Below are positions 1 to 13,513 of a DNA stretch of 64,000 bases, in pieces. The translations under genes and the position numbers were made by a program. Numbering within the stretch: the first letter of the stretch is position 1; every line of letters begins with the position of its first letter. Source of the stretch: Eopsaltria australis (Eukaryota > Chordata > Aves > Passeriformes > Petroicidae); assembly GCA_034509425.1 (NCBI GenBank), contig JAVTVJ010000660.1, forward strand, positions 868,001 through 932,000. Reading direction: 5' to 3'. Below the pieces are notes generated by a model, which did not search any database, was not told the DNA's origin, and was given only the letters and a program-made list of their open reading frames with translations.

Positions 1-1639
1 AACCAGTCTGTGCCCCCAGCACAGTTCCCATTCATGCTGGGCCTCCGTGCTGTGAGGAGCTGGTGGCGTTTCCTAAGAGAAGAGCTGGAGACAGAATCCA
101 GGTTGTCAGTTTTGGAAGAAACTCCCAAGCACTGAAGTTCAAATCCCTGTATCTGGTACCACAAGCAAGGTCCCTCAGGCTCAAAGGGCATTTCTTCAGG
201 TGTTTAACTGTGCTTCAGAGGCTTATGGTGCTAGTTATGCCCCTACCCTCACCAAGGAAGAGGGGAAAGAAAGTTTTAAAGTAATCAGGGGTCTATTAAA
301 TCTATTTACTCTATAGACCTTCACTTTTTTAAAGCTAAGTCTAAAGCCACTGATGCTTCAGATCACATGTGTATTCCTGCAAATACCTTCCTGGCAACTC
401 CTCCAGACCTCTAGAGCCCTTTAAAAATGTTTATATTCTTAACTCCCAGTCCTGGCAGCCTGAAATGTAACGTTTTCCCAGTTAACAGCTCAGGCTCTGC
501 CTCTTAACCACTGAGGTTTGACCAGGAGGTTCCCTGCTCCCAGTCACTCCTTGGTTTTGGTTCTTATTTCTTGATTTATCCCGTGCTGTCCCAGAGTGCT
601 CCCCCCAGTATTTAACCCACTGCATTCCCACAACAAACACTTGTATGAAGCAGAAGAGCCATGGCTGGAGCAGCCCCACACACTTTATCCACAGCCACTA
701 AAACCTGGAATGCTCTTCCAGCATATGCAGAGACACAGCTTCCGTTTTTTCCAAATAAAATTCCTTCTTTAAGACCACTTCACTCCTTTGTATCCCCTCC
801 CAGGTCAGATCTCTTTGTTGTTTCTTTCCCTCACCTCTCTGGCATTTGTTTTGTCCTGGACAAGAACCAGCTTTCCTTTCTTGGCTTCCAGTGTTTTCCT
901 TTCACTCTCTCAAACATAAAACACCAATTTCCTCATTAGTGAATTTTTCCAATTTCCCCCCTGCAGCACAATTGTGCTGTGTCTCTCCCTTGGCTGAATG
1001 AAGGCTGCAGGGCCTGCGGGTGCCATCTCTGGCGCCTGGCAGAACAGTGCCACGGCAGAGACAAAGCAGATAAAACACAGCACTAATAAAACAGCAAAAT
1101 GCCAAGTCAGAGCTGCTGAGTCTTCTGGGCAGCACCTGCTGAGGGTGAAAACCTTAATGAGCAGTTCAGTGGTGGGTTTCAAGCTCATCGTTTCTGGCAG
1201 ACTGAATTAAGCATTTTATTCTTAACAAGAATTTAAAAAAGGAATAACAATTCATTCCTTTTGTTCTGTAAACCCAATTCTAAGTTGCCAGCATTATTAT
1301 ATCTGTGTATTTTTAGAAAATCTGCTGCTTACACATCATGTGATGATCATCCAAAGGAAGATTTTTGGCAATAACAAAACCATTTCTTTTTTACAGGCTC
1401 TGGCTGGCAGCACAGTGACACAAGGAGCCTCCAAGGGTCATCTCAGTCCCAGCAAGCTGAACAGCACCTGGAGCACTGCCTCCCTCTCTGCTCTCACCAG
1501 AATACCAGTGGGGGAAAACTCCCTCTCCCCACACCCTCCAGGCTGCTTTCCTGTCCTGGCTGCACGGATCCCTGCAGAAACCCCTCAGCAGTCCCACCAG
1601 AAACCCAAGAGTCCCTGTGAATGCTGCCCTGTACCTGGG

Positions 1640-1960
1640 AATAGACTCATGGAATATCTTGAGTTGGAGAACATCAGGATGAGAGTCTGCCCTCCCTGCT
1701 GCTCACAGGACCACCTACAACTAAACTGTGAGACCAAGCATCCTCCAGGGAGAATCATGGAATATCCTGAGCTGGAAGGGACCCACAGGGATCATCGAGT
1801 CCAGCTCCTGGCCCTGCACAGACACCCCAACAATCCCACCCTGTCTCTGGAGCTCGGGCAGCCTTGGGGCTGTGCCCATTCCCTGGGGAGCCTGGGCAGT
1901 GCCCAGCACCCTCTGGGGGAAGAACCTTTCCTAAAATCCAAAGTGGGAAGGACCTGGTCA
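1640..1960 (-). mobile_element. CR1-like LINE 3' fragments (two, degenerate)
   Basis: Two pieces begin with the typical CR1 end written in reverse (tcatggaatat.. then a ggagggacc-type block and a reference to dollar-like 'ccagctcctggccctgcacagacac' wording of old CR1s). One starts near 1,648 and a second near 1,757. A similar weak piece sits at 2,150-2,230. They are divergent and have no coding capacity. Confidence 0.55.
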
Positions 1961-4900
1961 CACATGAACAAATCCTTTACCTGAGCAAAGGCAACACAAA
2001 CTCCCTGTGAACAACCCGAGCAATCCTCTGCCCTCTTCTCTCGTGTGTCAAAGCAAAGGGGTGGTAGGAAGTCCATAATCATAACCCTAACATTAAGGGA
2101 AAGCCTTAAGGGGAGTCATTCTTGAGACTCTGCAGCTGTCAGGAGGAACCCTGGAATGCTCTGGGTTGGAGGGACCTTAAAGCATCTCAAGGGACATCTC
2201 CCACCAGCCCAGGTCACTCAGAGGAACAGACCCCACACTGGGGTGTGGCTCAGGAACTCTTTCACCCCCACATTAACTTTCCCATATTGAAACAATATCC
2301 CTGATAAAGCTGATGCTACCACACTCACCAGGGAACAGAATTTGCTCTGTGAGCTGACAAGAACTCCATTAAGAAAACAAGATAAGCATCAAATTTACTT
2401 CTTGGGCCTCTTTCTTCCAGGAGTGCTCAACTGCTGCAGCTCTGCCAACAACCTTCCCTTGCAGTGCCTGAACAATCTCTTGATTATTTAATGTATTACC
2501 CAGCAGAGAGGAGAATTTAGGCAGGGAATCACATCAATAAGCAGAGTATATGAAGGCAAAGAGCCGCTTTATCCAAGGACACTTAGACTCCAGAACTTCC
2601 CCAGAGCTCTGCCTTACAAGCCCCATTTAAGTGATGTCAAACAGCACGAAACACCAACAGACTGAATTTCACAACAACCAAACCGGGTTGGGTGAATGTT
2701 GAAATCTTTGCTCATCACCTCAAGCTCTGAATTAAACGCAGAGACCCTGCACACCCCTCAGGAAACTCCTTAACACGAATCTTCCCTTGTCATTCCCCCC
2801 TTCTGCTGCCTAATGTGCTAAGCAGGATTATTAGGGGAAAAAACGCCCCAGCTGTTGGACACCTTTCTCCTTGCTCTTTTCTGTTACACAAAGTTGGGCA
2901 CCAGCAAAACATGCTAAAATCAGCTGCTCTTTGCAATGTGGTGGCTCTCCCAAGCACAAGATCTGACTTTCCTCTTTCCTGGAAGTGGAACATCCAGTCC
3001 TGCTGATCATTCGACCCGGCTCAGGCTGCTGGCATTTCCCTGTCTCCTGGCCCCTCCTGGCATGCCAAAATCCTGCACATTGTGTGTCAGCAGAATTCAG
3101 GGAAATGAGAAAAGATCTTCTGGCACATCTGGCTGCCACAATAAATCCCCCAACCGGTCATTTAACGTGACAAATATATTGCAAACACACCCAGAACCCA
3201 GTGGGGAAACAAGTACATAAAGACTTCAAGGCCAAACTCCTGCCTGACCAGCTTACAAATGTCCTGGTTTCCTTTCATGCCCAGGATCAAGGAGAACTAC
3301 CCGTGGTGAGAATGAATGCCTATAAATAATAATTAGCACTATTCATCTTCAAAGCTTTTTACAAATATTAACTGCTCATTGCTCCTAAGAGCCCTGGGAA
3401 GCACTGCAGGGAAGTGTTTTATGAGAGAAAACAGGGACACAGAGGAGGAGACCTAATCCTCAGGATGAGAGCAGCAGGCCCAGTGCCTGCCCAGGTGTTA
3501 CTCTGACTTGGAGCACGTTCACTACTCAGCTCCTGGCCCTGCACCAGCAATTCCCGTGTGCTGCAGGACAGACACTCCCAGGTTACCACCTTCCTCTGAG
3601 GGCTCCTTCCATGCACGTTTCCACCCTCTGGGAAGTGTAAACTGGCTGGTACCATGAATGGCTCAGGAGCAGCAAACAGGCACCTTGATGTATTTCCTCA
3701 CTTCTCTGCGACTTGTCTGTGTGCTCAGATCCTGAAGGATCAGCTAAGGACCAGTCCACAGAGGAGCTGAAGTCTCACAGCTGGATTGTGGGAGCTGGGC
3801 ACTCAGAAGCAGACCCCATGTCACATTCAGCACTAAAGATCAGTCAAAGAGCTCCTCCAGCCAGAGAAAGGCTGGGAGTTTAATTTTTTTTAAAGGGAAT
3901 CGGTATCAGGATCAAAAATCAAAATTCCCATCTGGCTCTGGCCGCTGGTTTTGCCATACTTGGAGCACGTGGGCCCCTCCTTCCTCTGGAACACAACAAT
4001 GTCAAGAATGAGGTGTGCAATGCACAAACATCTCTGCTCTCCAGACCCTGTGCTGGTGGTCCCAGTGAAATCATCTCTATTTGAACTCCTCTGGAGCCTT
4101 GTCTGTTGTTGAGGGAAAGGACATGGAAGTCATATTTAAATTGTTTTTCATCACAAAGTAGAAACACTTTTATTTAGCAATGCACCTTTGGCACAAACAA
4201 TTCATGCTGCAAATGCTCTGCAGAGATAAAGAGGCTGATCCTTGCTCTTTGCAATTCTTAAGAAGAAAGTGTTCTGGAATGTAAAGAGGCTGGGACAATC
4301 TTCAGCACGTTATCCTTTCCCACCCTAAGGAATCTGAGGCACATCCAAAGCCACTTCCCAACAAATGCAGTTCTCATCCCACTACTGGAAGAGCTGAATG
4401 GCTTCGCTTGCACAGAGCACCATGAACAAGGTGATGTGTGCCATGAAAAGAAACTCAAATATTGCAACACGGCCAGCAGAGAAAACCCATTTAGATACAG
4501 CACATTAATCAAGCAAAAGAAAACAAAAGCATCAGTACAAACGTGCTGGTTTCTACTTTTTATTTCTTGTATTACAAAAATACAATATTTGATGATATTT
4601 ATAAAGACACACTCCTTATCATTGGAATTTTTTTTTAAGAGTCATTATAGAGTATTTTAGGTATGAAGAACTTCACAGAAACTTCAAAGAAAAATCCACT
4701 GAGGAGTAAAGCCCTTGCTGTAGGACCTGACAACTTACACAGGGTCTCACTGTCATCTGGCATGGCAAGAGAGAAGGTACAAGAGAGTAAAACCAGTAGA
4801 AATAAGTGACTTTACTGCACCATTTGGTTTGCAAACGGTGAGGAAGGACCTGCAGTGAGTGAATCAGCTGCTGAACAATCCTGCCCTCTTCCTAAACCAC

Positions 4901-5342
4901 AGCCTAACCATCACGACCGAAATAAAACTCCAAACAACTCATTTTTAAGGTGACAACACTCCTTTAAGTCTACAAAAACATTCCCATGTACAATTATTCT
5001 CAGAAATATGAGCAAGCAGGAAACACGCGTACACAGGGTGTGCCTGACCCAATTCCACAGTCCTACACTTAGAACAAGATGGATTTCTAATGGAACTGCA
5101 CGTCTTTCCACAGTGGCTAAAGCCTGGCTTTAATTTGTGTCCTGGTTTAACCCCAGATGGCAACTGAGTCCCAAACAGCCACGTGCTCACTGCTCCCTGG
5201 TGGGATGGAGGAGAACTGGAAGAGTAACTCGTGGGTTGAGACCCAGACATTTCAATAGGTAAAGAGAAGAGGAGGTTGTGTGGAGACCACACAGCACCTT
5301 GCAGGATCTGAAGGGGTTTCAAGGAAGCCAGAGAGGGACTGC

Positions 5343-5735
5343 TCATAAGGAACTGGAGTACAGGACACAGGGAATAGCTTTCCACTGCCAGAGGGCAGGG
5401 ATAGAGGGGATATCGGGAAGGAATTCTTCCCTGGGGGGCTGGTGAGGCCCTGGCCTTGGGCCTTGGACACTTCCAGGGATCCAGGGGCAGCCACAGCTTC
5501 TCTGGGCACCCTGTGCCAGGGCCTCCCCACCCTCACAGGGAACAATTCCTTCCCAATCTCCCATCTAACCCTGCCCTCTGGCAGTGGGAAGCCATTCCCT
5601 GTGTCCTGTCCCTCTGGAAGGGGCTCTGAGGTCTCCCTGGAGCCTTCTCCTGTCCAGGCTGGACATCCCCAGCTCTCCCAGCCTGGCTCCACAGCTCTCT
5701 CCCAACCAGGGAAATCAGCATTTCCAGGCTGAGCC
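5343..5735. mobile_element. CR1 LINE fragment with internal inversion
   Basis: The stretch from about 5,450 reads as reverse-oriented CR1 3' end (cacttccagggatccagggg, then cagccacagctt and ctgggcaccctgtgccaggg). The part just before it (5,343-5,440) reads in the opposite orientation (ggacacagggaatagctttccactgccagagggcaggg is the complement of the 5,560-5,610 part). The arrangement suggests an inverted or nested insertion. Confidence 0.7.
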
Positions 5736-7536
5736 CCAGGCACTGCCCTGTGCACCTGAACCAACAGAGATGCTCAGGGCAAGGTGAGACTTGGCAGGTG
5801 TGGGGCTGCCACTCCCTGGCACCTGTAGATACACCTGGAGCACTGGAGAACAACATGGAAGTGCATTCACCTGGACTGCACCAGAGAGGAAAACATCTAA
5901 CTGCAGCCTTTAGTGCTTTTCACAAACCTCCTCCTGATCCTCATTTCACTTTCCCAACACAAACACAAGCAGACAATAAAAGCTGATTTATAGGTTGAAC
6001 CAGCACAGGCACATGACAAAAATCTTTTCCCTTGTTATGAAATAACTCTATCAATATACAGAGGATTCATTTTCCATCTGGCTTCAAATGATAGATGGAA
6101 AATAATGTCCAGCAGGCCTGATGCAATGCAGGACAGCTTGAAAATGTTGGCAAGGGACAGCAAGGAGGCTGATGAAATGCTTGATTGTTTCTCCCATTCT
6201 GCACATAGTGCTGCACTGTTAGCAAAGTTTACTGACTTACTCATTTACTTGAGGCTTAACAAAAATCCACTGTTTCTACAAATGCAATTCAAAACTACAG
6301 TTGGCAATCTGGGTTTAAGGGTTTAACACTGCACTTGCACACCTTGATTTAAGACCCAGGGGTCACCAGGTCCTTCTGTCACAACCAGGGTTCAGTTTCT
6401 GCACTGAACTGACCCCTCATCAGTGCCCCACACTCACAGCAGCTTTTCTTTTGCCAATTTACAACCACCAAGACTGATACCTGCAGAAAAATAATGGAGA
6501 TTTATTAACTGGATGTAACCTATTACAGACTTTCCCAAAATAGGAAGGTCACAGCAGGGCAGCCTCATCAATGGGACGGATGAAATGCATCCAGCAATGT
6601 CCCACCACGGGAACAAAATTCCTCACCACGGCAACAAGTTAATGTTTCTTTATTTCCCTCCCTCTGAGGCCCAGGGAATTCATGCTGAAGAGCAAAACCA
6701 AGCAAACTACAAAGGGTATTTCCTCACACTACTGGAACAAAGATGGTCATCTGAAAAATTATATTTGATCCTCATAAAGAGCTTCTTACCACTATGGAAA
6801 TGACAGCTTTGCCAGTGCTATCTGATAAAATTCAGCACTTCAAATAAAGCTGCCATGTCCATATAGAATACACACATTCTTTCCTGGCAGAAGGCTGGAG
6901 TGTGCAGATCTGATCAGGGAAAAGGGAAGAAAACTCTGGCAAAAGATGAGCTGTTGCAAATATAAGCATGGTATTTTTCTCTAGAGACAGGAAAATCAAA
7001 TGTTCCCTGCTGAAATAAACAATACTGAGCTAAAGAAAGTCTTAAGGCAGGTGACACCTAGGAGTTACACTTTGTCTTCACCTGTGTTAAATTAAGCTAC
7101 AAATACTGAGGTGAAAGCCTGCAACAGGAGTAAGTGCTGCAGGCAACAGAGTTGGTGTTCTCTGTTCTACCATTTGCTGCAAAAGGACTTAAAAAGCTTT
7201 CAGAAAATCCCACACACTTCAGCAAAGCACAAAAGCAAGAGCTGCCTTATCCTTTTGGATTTAAAAAAGCTTTTATTTCTCAACTTTTGTTCTTAGGCAG
7301 TTAAACCAAACTTGATTCCAAATTCCTATTATTTCAATGCCTGCATTTATATTCCGAGAAGCCCAGTTTTTCAAATATAAACTGCAGCAAACAGCAGAAG
7401 GACAAGAGTGTTCCTGAGGGAGCTCTAACAGAGAATCTGATCCACCTGCAACCACGAGAAGTTCAGAGCAGAACTGATCACCCACATTGCTGGTGTAACT
7501 CTGGAGCAAACCCTGTGCCAAGCACCCCTCACTTAC

Positions 7537-7613
7537 TGCCGGCTCATCCGTGCTCGGTGCTCCCTGCACCCCGATCCCGAAATCCTGCTGGAGCAGAGGG
7601 AAGCACCGGGGCA
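7537..7613 (-). CDS. Candidate exon of the unnamed minus-strand gene
   Basis: Read on the minus strand, an acceptor (tttgcag) precedes an open stretch of 25 codons that ends at a near-perfect donor (CCGGCA then GTAAGT). The reading frame starts in phase with two leading bases. I do not recognise the peptide. Linkage to the exons at 12-17 kb is inferred only from strand and position, and could be wrong. Confidence 0.3.
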
Positions 7614-10600
7614 CTGCAAAGCTTCCGAGTTTAAACTCTTTTGAGCAGCAATGGTCACACCCCCAAAGGCTGGGCGCTGATTCATGTAAATATTTCAGGT
7701 TAAAAGTCCCTCCAGCTGATTCATGGAAAGTTTGAATATATTCTGTACAGTCACAGCTTTAAGTCTGCTCTTTTCAGTAAAAGCTTCCCGAATCTCTCTC
7801 TCTCTCTCCCTCTCTCTCCAGATTCCTTATTCAGACAGTTTTTGCGGGAATTGTGTGGTAGAAAAGGCTCAGTTTTATTAAAACCTTGATGGCATTTGGT
7901 AAAACACCTTAAACAGGCAGAGAGGAATCAGCCACCAGAATTTCTGGTTATGTACATAAGAATGTGCACATGGATTCCCAAGCCCACGAGTCCCAGGACT
8001 TGGGCCCAAACAAATTTACAGTAATTGAGGATAAAATGAGTTGTTTTGACACATCAGTGCAAAGAAGAGCCCCAGTAAGAACCACCACTACCCCTCAGTG
8101 CTCTGGTGCCGTGGCCAAGGCATTAAATGTTTATGTCACCTGGAAATGTTGCCCTCTGTCAGCTCAAATATTAAATCTATCGATTCTATTTCTTACCCTG
8201 AGATACAGCTGGACTGCTCAGAGACTGCTCCAAACACAACTTCACAAAACAACAGAATTAAATATATCACACATCATCAATAATATATCACTTTTAATGC
8301 AAACAGAGTCTAAACAAACTATTTTCCTCCTGACTCAGGCCAGTGATAAAGCACATCCTGACAAGTGTGAATGAAAGACGCCTTTAGAGGGCTCTTAATT
8401 AAAAACAAACCAAGCAATACAACATTAAAAAAAAAATCCAAGTCACTAATTTACTAACTTTTGTATGCAAAAACTCCTTATTACTTTTGGTTTGGGGGCA
8501 AGATTTTATTTCTTTAATGCCCAATGATCTGTCTAGATACAGGTGCAATAAAACACCTGTGGCCTGGTAAAGGGGCTGGGGGAATGCAAACAACAAGAAC
8601 CTCTAATCACCAAGAGGTGTTGTCCCACACCAGGTGAGGCTGGTGGCCATCATCAGGACTAAGAACAGATTCATGTATTTTCACATATAATTTACATCAT
8701 TTGTATAGGTATAATTTATAAATTAGCTTTTATAATCACCCTATTTTAGCACAGCAGCTGTCACCTGTGGATCTCTTGAGATGAGCACTGGTGTATTATC
8801 AGAGTGTTTTGAAACACACAAGTTTTAATTAATTAAGGTAAAAATTAAAAATTCAGCAGAGAGAATATCCAGCCTAAAGCAGAATTCCTCTCCTCATTTA
8901 CAGAGCTTTTAGCTTGGTACAAAAAGTCATCTGACATTTCACCCAAGGCAGAAAGCACCTACTTGTCCTGACTCTTATTTTAGAAAGGCTGCAAGCAGCT
9001 CAAAACTCCACCTTCCTTCTCTGGAAGGGATCCCAACAAGTAACTGCTCACTCATTCCCAGCTCATCTGCTACAACTCTGCCCTACAACTCCAACTGCCA
9101 TTCATTTCTAACCAATGACATGGCAGCAGAGAACGAACAATAGGCGGCACATTTTCAAAAGTTGGATGCAGTTACAGGAGCTTTCAAAATAATAACAATG
9201 AAAAAAACTCAAACCAAACCCAAGAAACAAACCCAGGGAGGCTGCAATGGAATGCAGTTAAATTTGCAAGGAAATATTGCCATGCTGAGAAGGAGGTTCA
9301 GACTCAGCAGTTTGTGCCCAGTGTGGAGGGGCAGAACCAGGCTTGGCAAAACTCAGGTGTCCTCACCCAGCACTGGGGATTTGTAGGGTTACATGATGTG
9401 TGTTAAAGAAAAGCAGGCCTGGAAGGCCCAGAGGGAGCCTCTTCCCTGGCCCAGAGGTGACCAGGGAGCACATCCAGGGCACCAGGGATGGACATGGCAA
9501 AGAGGATCATGGGTTTGTGGCCTTCTGGACTTATTGTGTGTGAGTACTGTACTTGGTGACCTTCTAGGGGATTGTTTATCTTTGCTGTTTATGGGATGGC
9601 ACATCCTGGGGGTGGGATGGGATAAAGGGAATTTTCACTGCGTGGCAGTGGGCAGTGGCCATAGGGCAGTGACCATGGGGCAGTGGCCATGGGGCAGTGG
9701 TCATGGGGCAGTGGCCATGGGGCAGTGGCCATGGGGCAGTGGTCATGGGGCAGTGGTCATGGGGCAGTGGCCATGGGGCAGTGGCCATAGCGCAGTGGCC
9801 ATAGGGCAGTGGCCATAGCAGTAGCCACAGCAGCAGCCATAGGAGCAGTCTCAGCAGCAGTCCCAGAGTGATCTGCAGTGGTCTCAGTCTCTGTCTGTAT
9901 TATAAAGGACTTTGCAACATCACCATCTCGTCTGAGAAGTCCATGCCCCTGCGCTGAACACCGCAGGGATTTGCCCAAAGTCTGGAATGGTCGAGGCTGG
10001 CACGGGGTCCCTGCCAGGGGCACTGTCTGCCATCCCCACGGGGCACTGCCCTAGCTCACCACAGCAGGTGCTGGAAGCCTGCTTGGATAAAGCTGAACGT
10101 TCCTGTGGAAGGGCAGAGATGCTCCTTTGAGCTGAGGCACAAGGGGAACATTATCAGTGCTGTCCTTAGAAACAACAGAGTTCTCCGAATCAAACACATG
10201 GTTTAATTCTCATTAAGATACAGACAATAAGAAAAAGCAAAACAAACATAAGGCTCCTTTCACAGTGCAGCTGCATTAGTAACTGCAAGTAACACTGAGT
10301 AATCTGAAACCAAAATAAACACAGGAGTTTTATTTAGCACAATTACAGCTCTTTGGAAAACACCTCCTGATTTATTTTTGAGGAAGGCAAGAGCAGGGGC
10401 TACAATTTCATCTAGGTGAGGCCAACCATCAGCACTCTGGCAACTCATGGCAGCAGAGAACCTGATACCTTTATTTTCAAGAACTGGAAAACAGTTCATG
10501 ATTTCAAACCAGCCAAGGTTTACAAGGGGACATAGGCAAGACACCTCTTGCTTTGTTTACATGCCTGGATAAATATTTTACATGTCAAGCATAGTTATAA

Positions 10601-12316
10601 CACTTTCTAAGAATATTCCATTACATTCTTTCTTCTGTGACTAATAATTCTTCCACAGAAATATTTGGCTGGTGCTGTGTTACAGCAAAATTAGCCAGGA
10701 ACTGGAGCCATATTTTGTGGGAGTAAAAAAAGGGAAAATACCACAAAAAAAAAATATACAAAATTGAAAAATAGAGAAGATGCCTATTCCAACACTCATA
10801 ATGAGGTGTTTCTGCTGAGGGAAGGTGCCCATTTGGGCACTGGATAAGGTCACTCTTGAAAGGGGAAAAGTTCTAAAATTGAAGTGTATTCCAGTACAGG
10901 CCTCTCCAGTTTGTTTTTACCTTGACTAGTGAGAAGCCAACAATATTCTAGCCAAAACTGTAGCTGGTTTTGTGTCTGTTTCAAAGATAACATGCAAAAG
11001 AAATGCCAGGACTTAAAAAAAAATTATTTATTTCAAGGAAATGGGTCTTCAAAGCCTGTCTTTGTGAGGAATATTCACTCATCTTCTGAATAATCCAAGA
11101 GATTCTCAGATAAATTAGCATCTTCCAGTGGTAGATTTTGATTTGTGATTTTTGATGTGTGATTTTAATAAATCCTTAACAAGAAGATAGGTTTTCCTGA
11201 AAAGTCTCCTAATTAAAGGGTCTATAAATGTCCAAAAATCAGCTCCCTCTAACTCAAGGATTTCAACTCAGCCCTGACCAGAGGTGACCACACTGTGACA
11301 TTTTGGAGCTCTTAACGTGGCCTGGATGAAATGAGGTGGCTTTTGTCAGCCTGGCTGAAGACACAAGACATCAATCACCTCTTGCTGCTAAAGCTGGAGC
11401 AGCTCTCCCACGAGCAGAAGTCCCAGCAGGGGAACCTTTCCTGCAGCCCCATGTGCCAGACACGGCCTGGGCAGCACGAGGGGCTGCGATGCTCCTTGTC
11501 AGGGCTCCAGCTGCTCCAGGAGAAGTGAAGTCTTTAAGGCTCATGGCTCTCAGTCTGGTTCACAGGAGGTTTTGTTTTGAGTTGTTATTTTTATTTCAGC
11601 TGTGACAGCCTTCTAATTAAAGATAGCACTAAGTGACTGCAGCACACAGGGTGAGAGGCTGGAGAACACTCTATTTTCTGCATTAAGAACAGTTTCATCT
11701 CTCAGAAATGCAGTAATTCCACTCTCCGAGTGGTGAAGTGGCATTTCCCATAGCTGTTCATAACACCTTTAAAATGCTCTTGAAATGACTTAACAGAACA
11801 AAGTGAAGACACATAGAGGTGCCAGAGCCACGGCATGGTAACCAATTTTCTGAAAACCATTGATTTTCAAAACCACCTTTTAAAAGGAGAGGCCCATGAT
11901 CTTGGCAAAGAACATTTTGTAATGGGGACATTTGACAGACAGGATACCATTTAAATATAGCCCAGTGCTAATGCACAAAGCTCTCCACAGCTTTATAATT
12001 ATCAATAAACAAACAGTTTCCCCCTTGCTCAGCCAGCACAAGGTAACAAATCATTAGACTGGTTTCACTTCAGTATCTTGTGCATCACATCCCCAGCTGA
12101 CCTCCTCTAACCCAGCTGTTTATCACTCTCCTTGGGCCTGACAGCAAAGCTGCACACGAACACAGCTCCTTGCATCAAATACACTCATTCTGGTCTTTCT
12201 GAGAGCCACCTTGCTCAGCCCTGTGTGGGGACTTCCACCCCCAGGCTACGGGGGGCAGTGACAGAGCTGTCACAGTGCCCTGCCCACCCCACCCAGCACG
12301 TGTGACACAGCCTCAC
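7538..12316. other. Intron-like sequence with one minisatellite
   Basis: No confident gene is seen here. It contains a short CT microsatellite at about 7,795-7,820 and the 14-bp minisatellite listed below. On the minus strand near 10,317 an acceptor-like site (tttattttggtttcag) opens a leucine-rich frame of about 37 codons, which may be another exon but lacks a clear donor. Confidence 0.4.
9646..9825. repeat. 14-bp minisatellite
   Basis: About 12 tandem copies of a unit close to atggggcagtggcc, with C/T and T/A variants (ggtcat, ggccata). It tapers into degenerate cagcagcc-type repeats up to about 9,870. The long open frames across it on both strands are a product of the repeat period and not a gene. 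Confidence 0.9.
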
Positions 12317-12506
12317 CGCCAGCCTGAGCTGGGACAGGGCACACACGCTCCAGCCCCATTACTGGATGTGGAACAGGAGGGAATGCTGGCAATGACAAAG
12401 CTCCTCTCCCACGTGGCCAAGAAATGCTCATGATCAATACTGCTCTCCATTAGTGCAGCATCCAAATCGATGGTTTCGACCACGCTCACAGGGAGGTCTG
12501 AAATCA
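12317..12506 (-). CDS. Candidate exon of the unnamed minus-strand gene
   Basis: On the minus strand an acceptor (gtgctgcacag) is followed by an open frame of about 63 codons. The front part is helical and acidic (it includes ETIDLDAALMESS and DHEHFLATWERSF) and looks protein-coding. A donor (GGCG then GTGAGG) falls just before the in-frame stop. The back half (GAGACVPCPSSG) is less convincing, so the exon may end earlier. I do not recognise the product. Confidence 0.35.
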
Positions 12507-13461
12507 CTGTGCAGCACAGCTGAGTCCAGAGATCAGCAGCATTTAGACTAAAAGCTAAAACCTGCCTGTCCCAAGTGACTCAAACATTAGCTCATTTACA
12601 CATGCTTAGGATGGATCTCAGCAAAGCCTGGATATGGGCAAAACCTTGTGGTCTTTAGGTGCTTTACATTCAAGTTGAACCACTTCTCAAATACACCTGA
12701 ATCATCTGATTTGCACACGACTGAATAATCTTATGATTTTTTGTATTTGTAACTTGGTCAGTCTGAAAGGAAGAAGAAAAATGAGATCCTATAGAAAAAG
12801 GCTGGGTCGTGCTCATATATATGAGAGAAACTCCATGGATTTAAGAAATCAAATTTTAGCAGCAAATCAAAACCTGAAGTTTTAATAATCTCTATTATTT
12901 TCTATTCCTTACTTGGACTCCTTTCCCAACACGGGCAGTAAAGTCTTTTTTTCCAAAACCCCTATCAGTTTAAAGGCCTTTGCTTTGTATACATCCATCT
13001 CCTGAGGCTCTATCAGCCCCTGACACCCGAGCAAGAGCTTCTCAACAAGCATTAGACTCCAAGGAAGTCTGCAAGTGCCTGCTGGAACATTTCTGTCAAT
13101 GGATTAGGGAACTCATTCATAACCACCAACTGCCACAGCAGATAACATTCCAGACAGACGGAAGCTTTTCTGTGGGCAGAGATTATGTAACAGCACGATT
13201 TTTAATCCACTCGCCCAGAGGAAGAAGAAATGAGCTCACTTTCACAGAGGTTAAAGCTTCCTCATTCTGTTTTTCTCTGTTGTTTGTTCCAGTTATGTTG
13301 AACAGGCAGATGATACTGAGCATGTGAACTGAGGGACTTGGAAAATCCACCCTGCTCATCTCCAGTCCATCCAGAAATTCTGCTGCTATCAGTTTCTCTC
13401 TTCCCACCTTTTCCCTGCTCACATCTTTTGTGGACCTCTCACTCCAATTTATCCGACTTAC

Positions 13462-13513
13462 CAGAATAACCTGAGTGAGAACTGCAGCCATTCAGTTATA
13501 ACAACAGGCACCA
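13462..13513 (-). CDS. Candidate 52-bp exon of the unnamed minus-strand gene
   Basis: The minus strand shows a strong acceptor (cattatttttctctaag), 52 bases open in a single frame (VPVVITEWLQFSLRLF), and a strong donor (CTG then GTAAGTCGG). The peptide reads like one amphipathic helix. It is short, so chance cannot be excluded, but the paired splice signals and coding flavour agree. Confidence 0.35.

Larger units (their letters stand above)
1..7536. other. Intron-like or intergenic sequence, no confident gene
   Basis: Apart from the two CR1-derived stretches listed separately, I see only AT-rich, low-complexity sequence with short stop-riddled frames. It may be intron of the minus-strand gene whose exons are seen from 7.5 to 19.5 kb. 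Both strands at about 6,040-6,300 are open for some 65 codons, but no convincing splice-site pair supports an exon there. Confidence 0.5.

Noticed and set aside
6035..6326. Overlapping plus and minus frames of about 70 codons
   Set aside because: Both look mildly protein-like, but no matching acceptor/donor pair was found on either strand.
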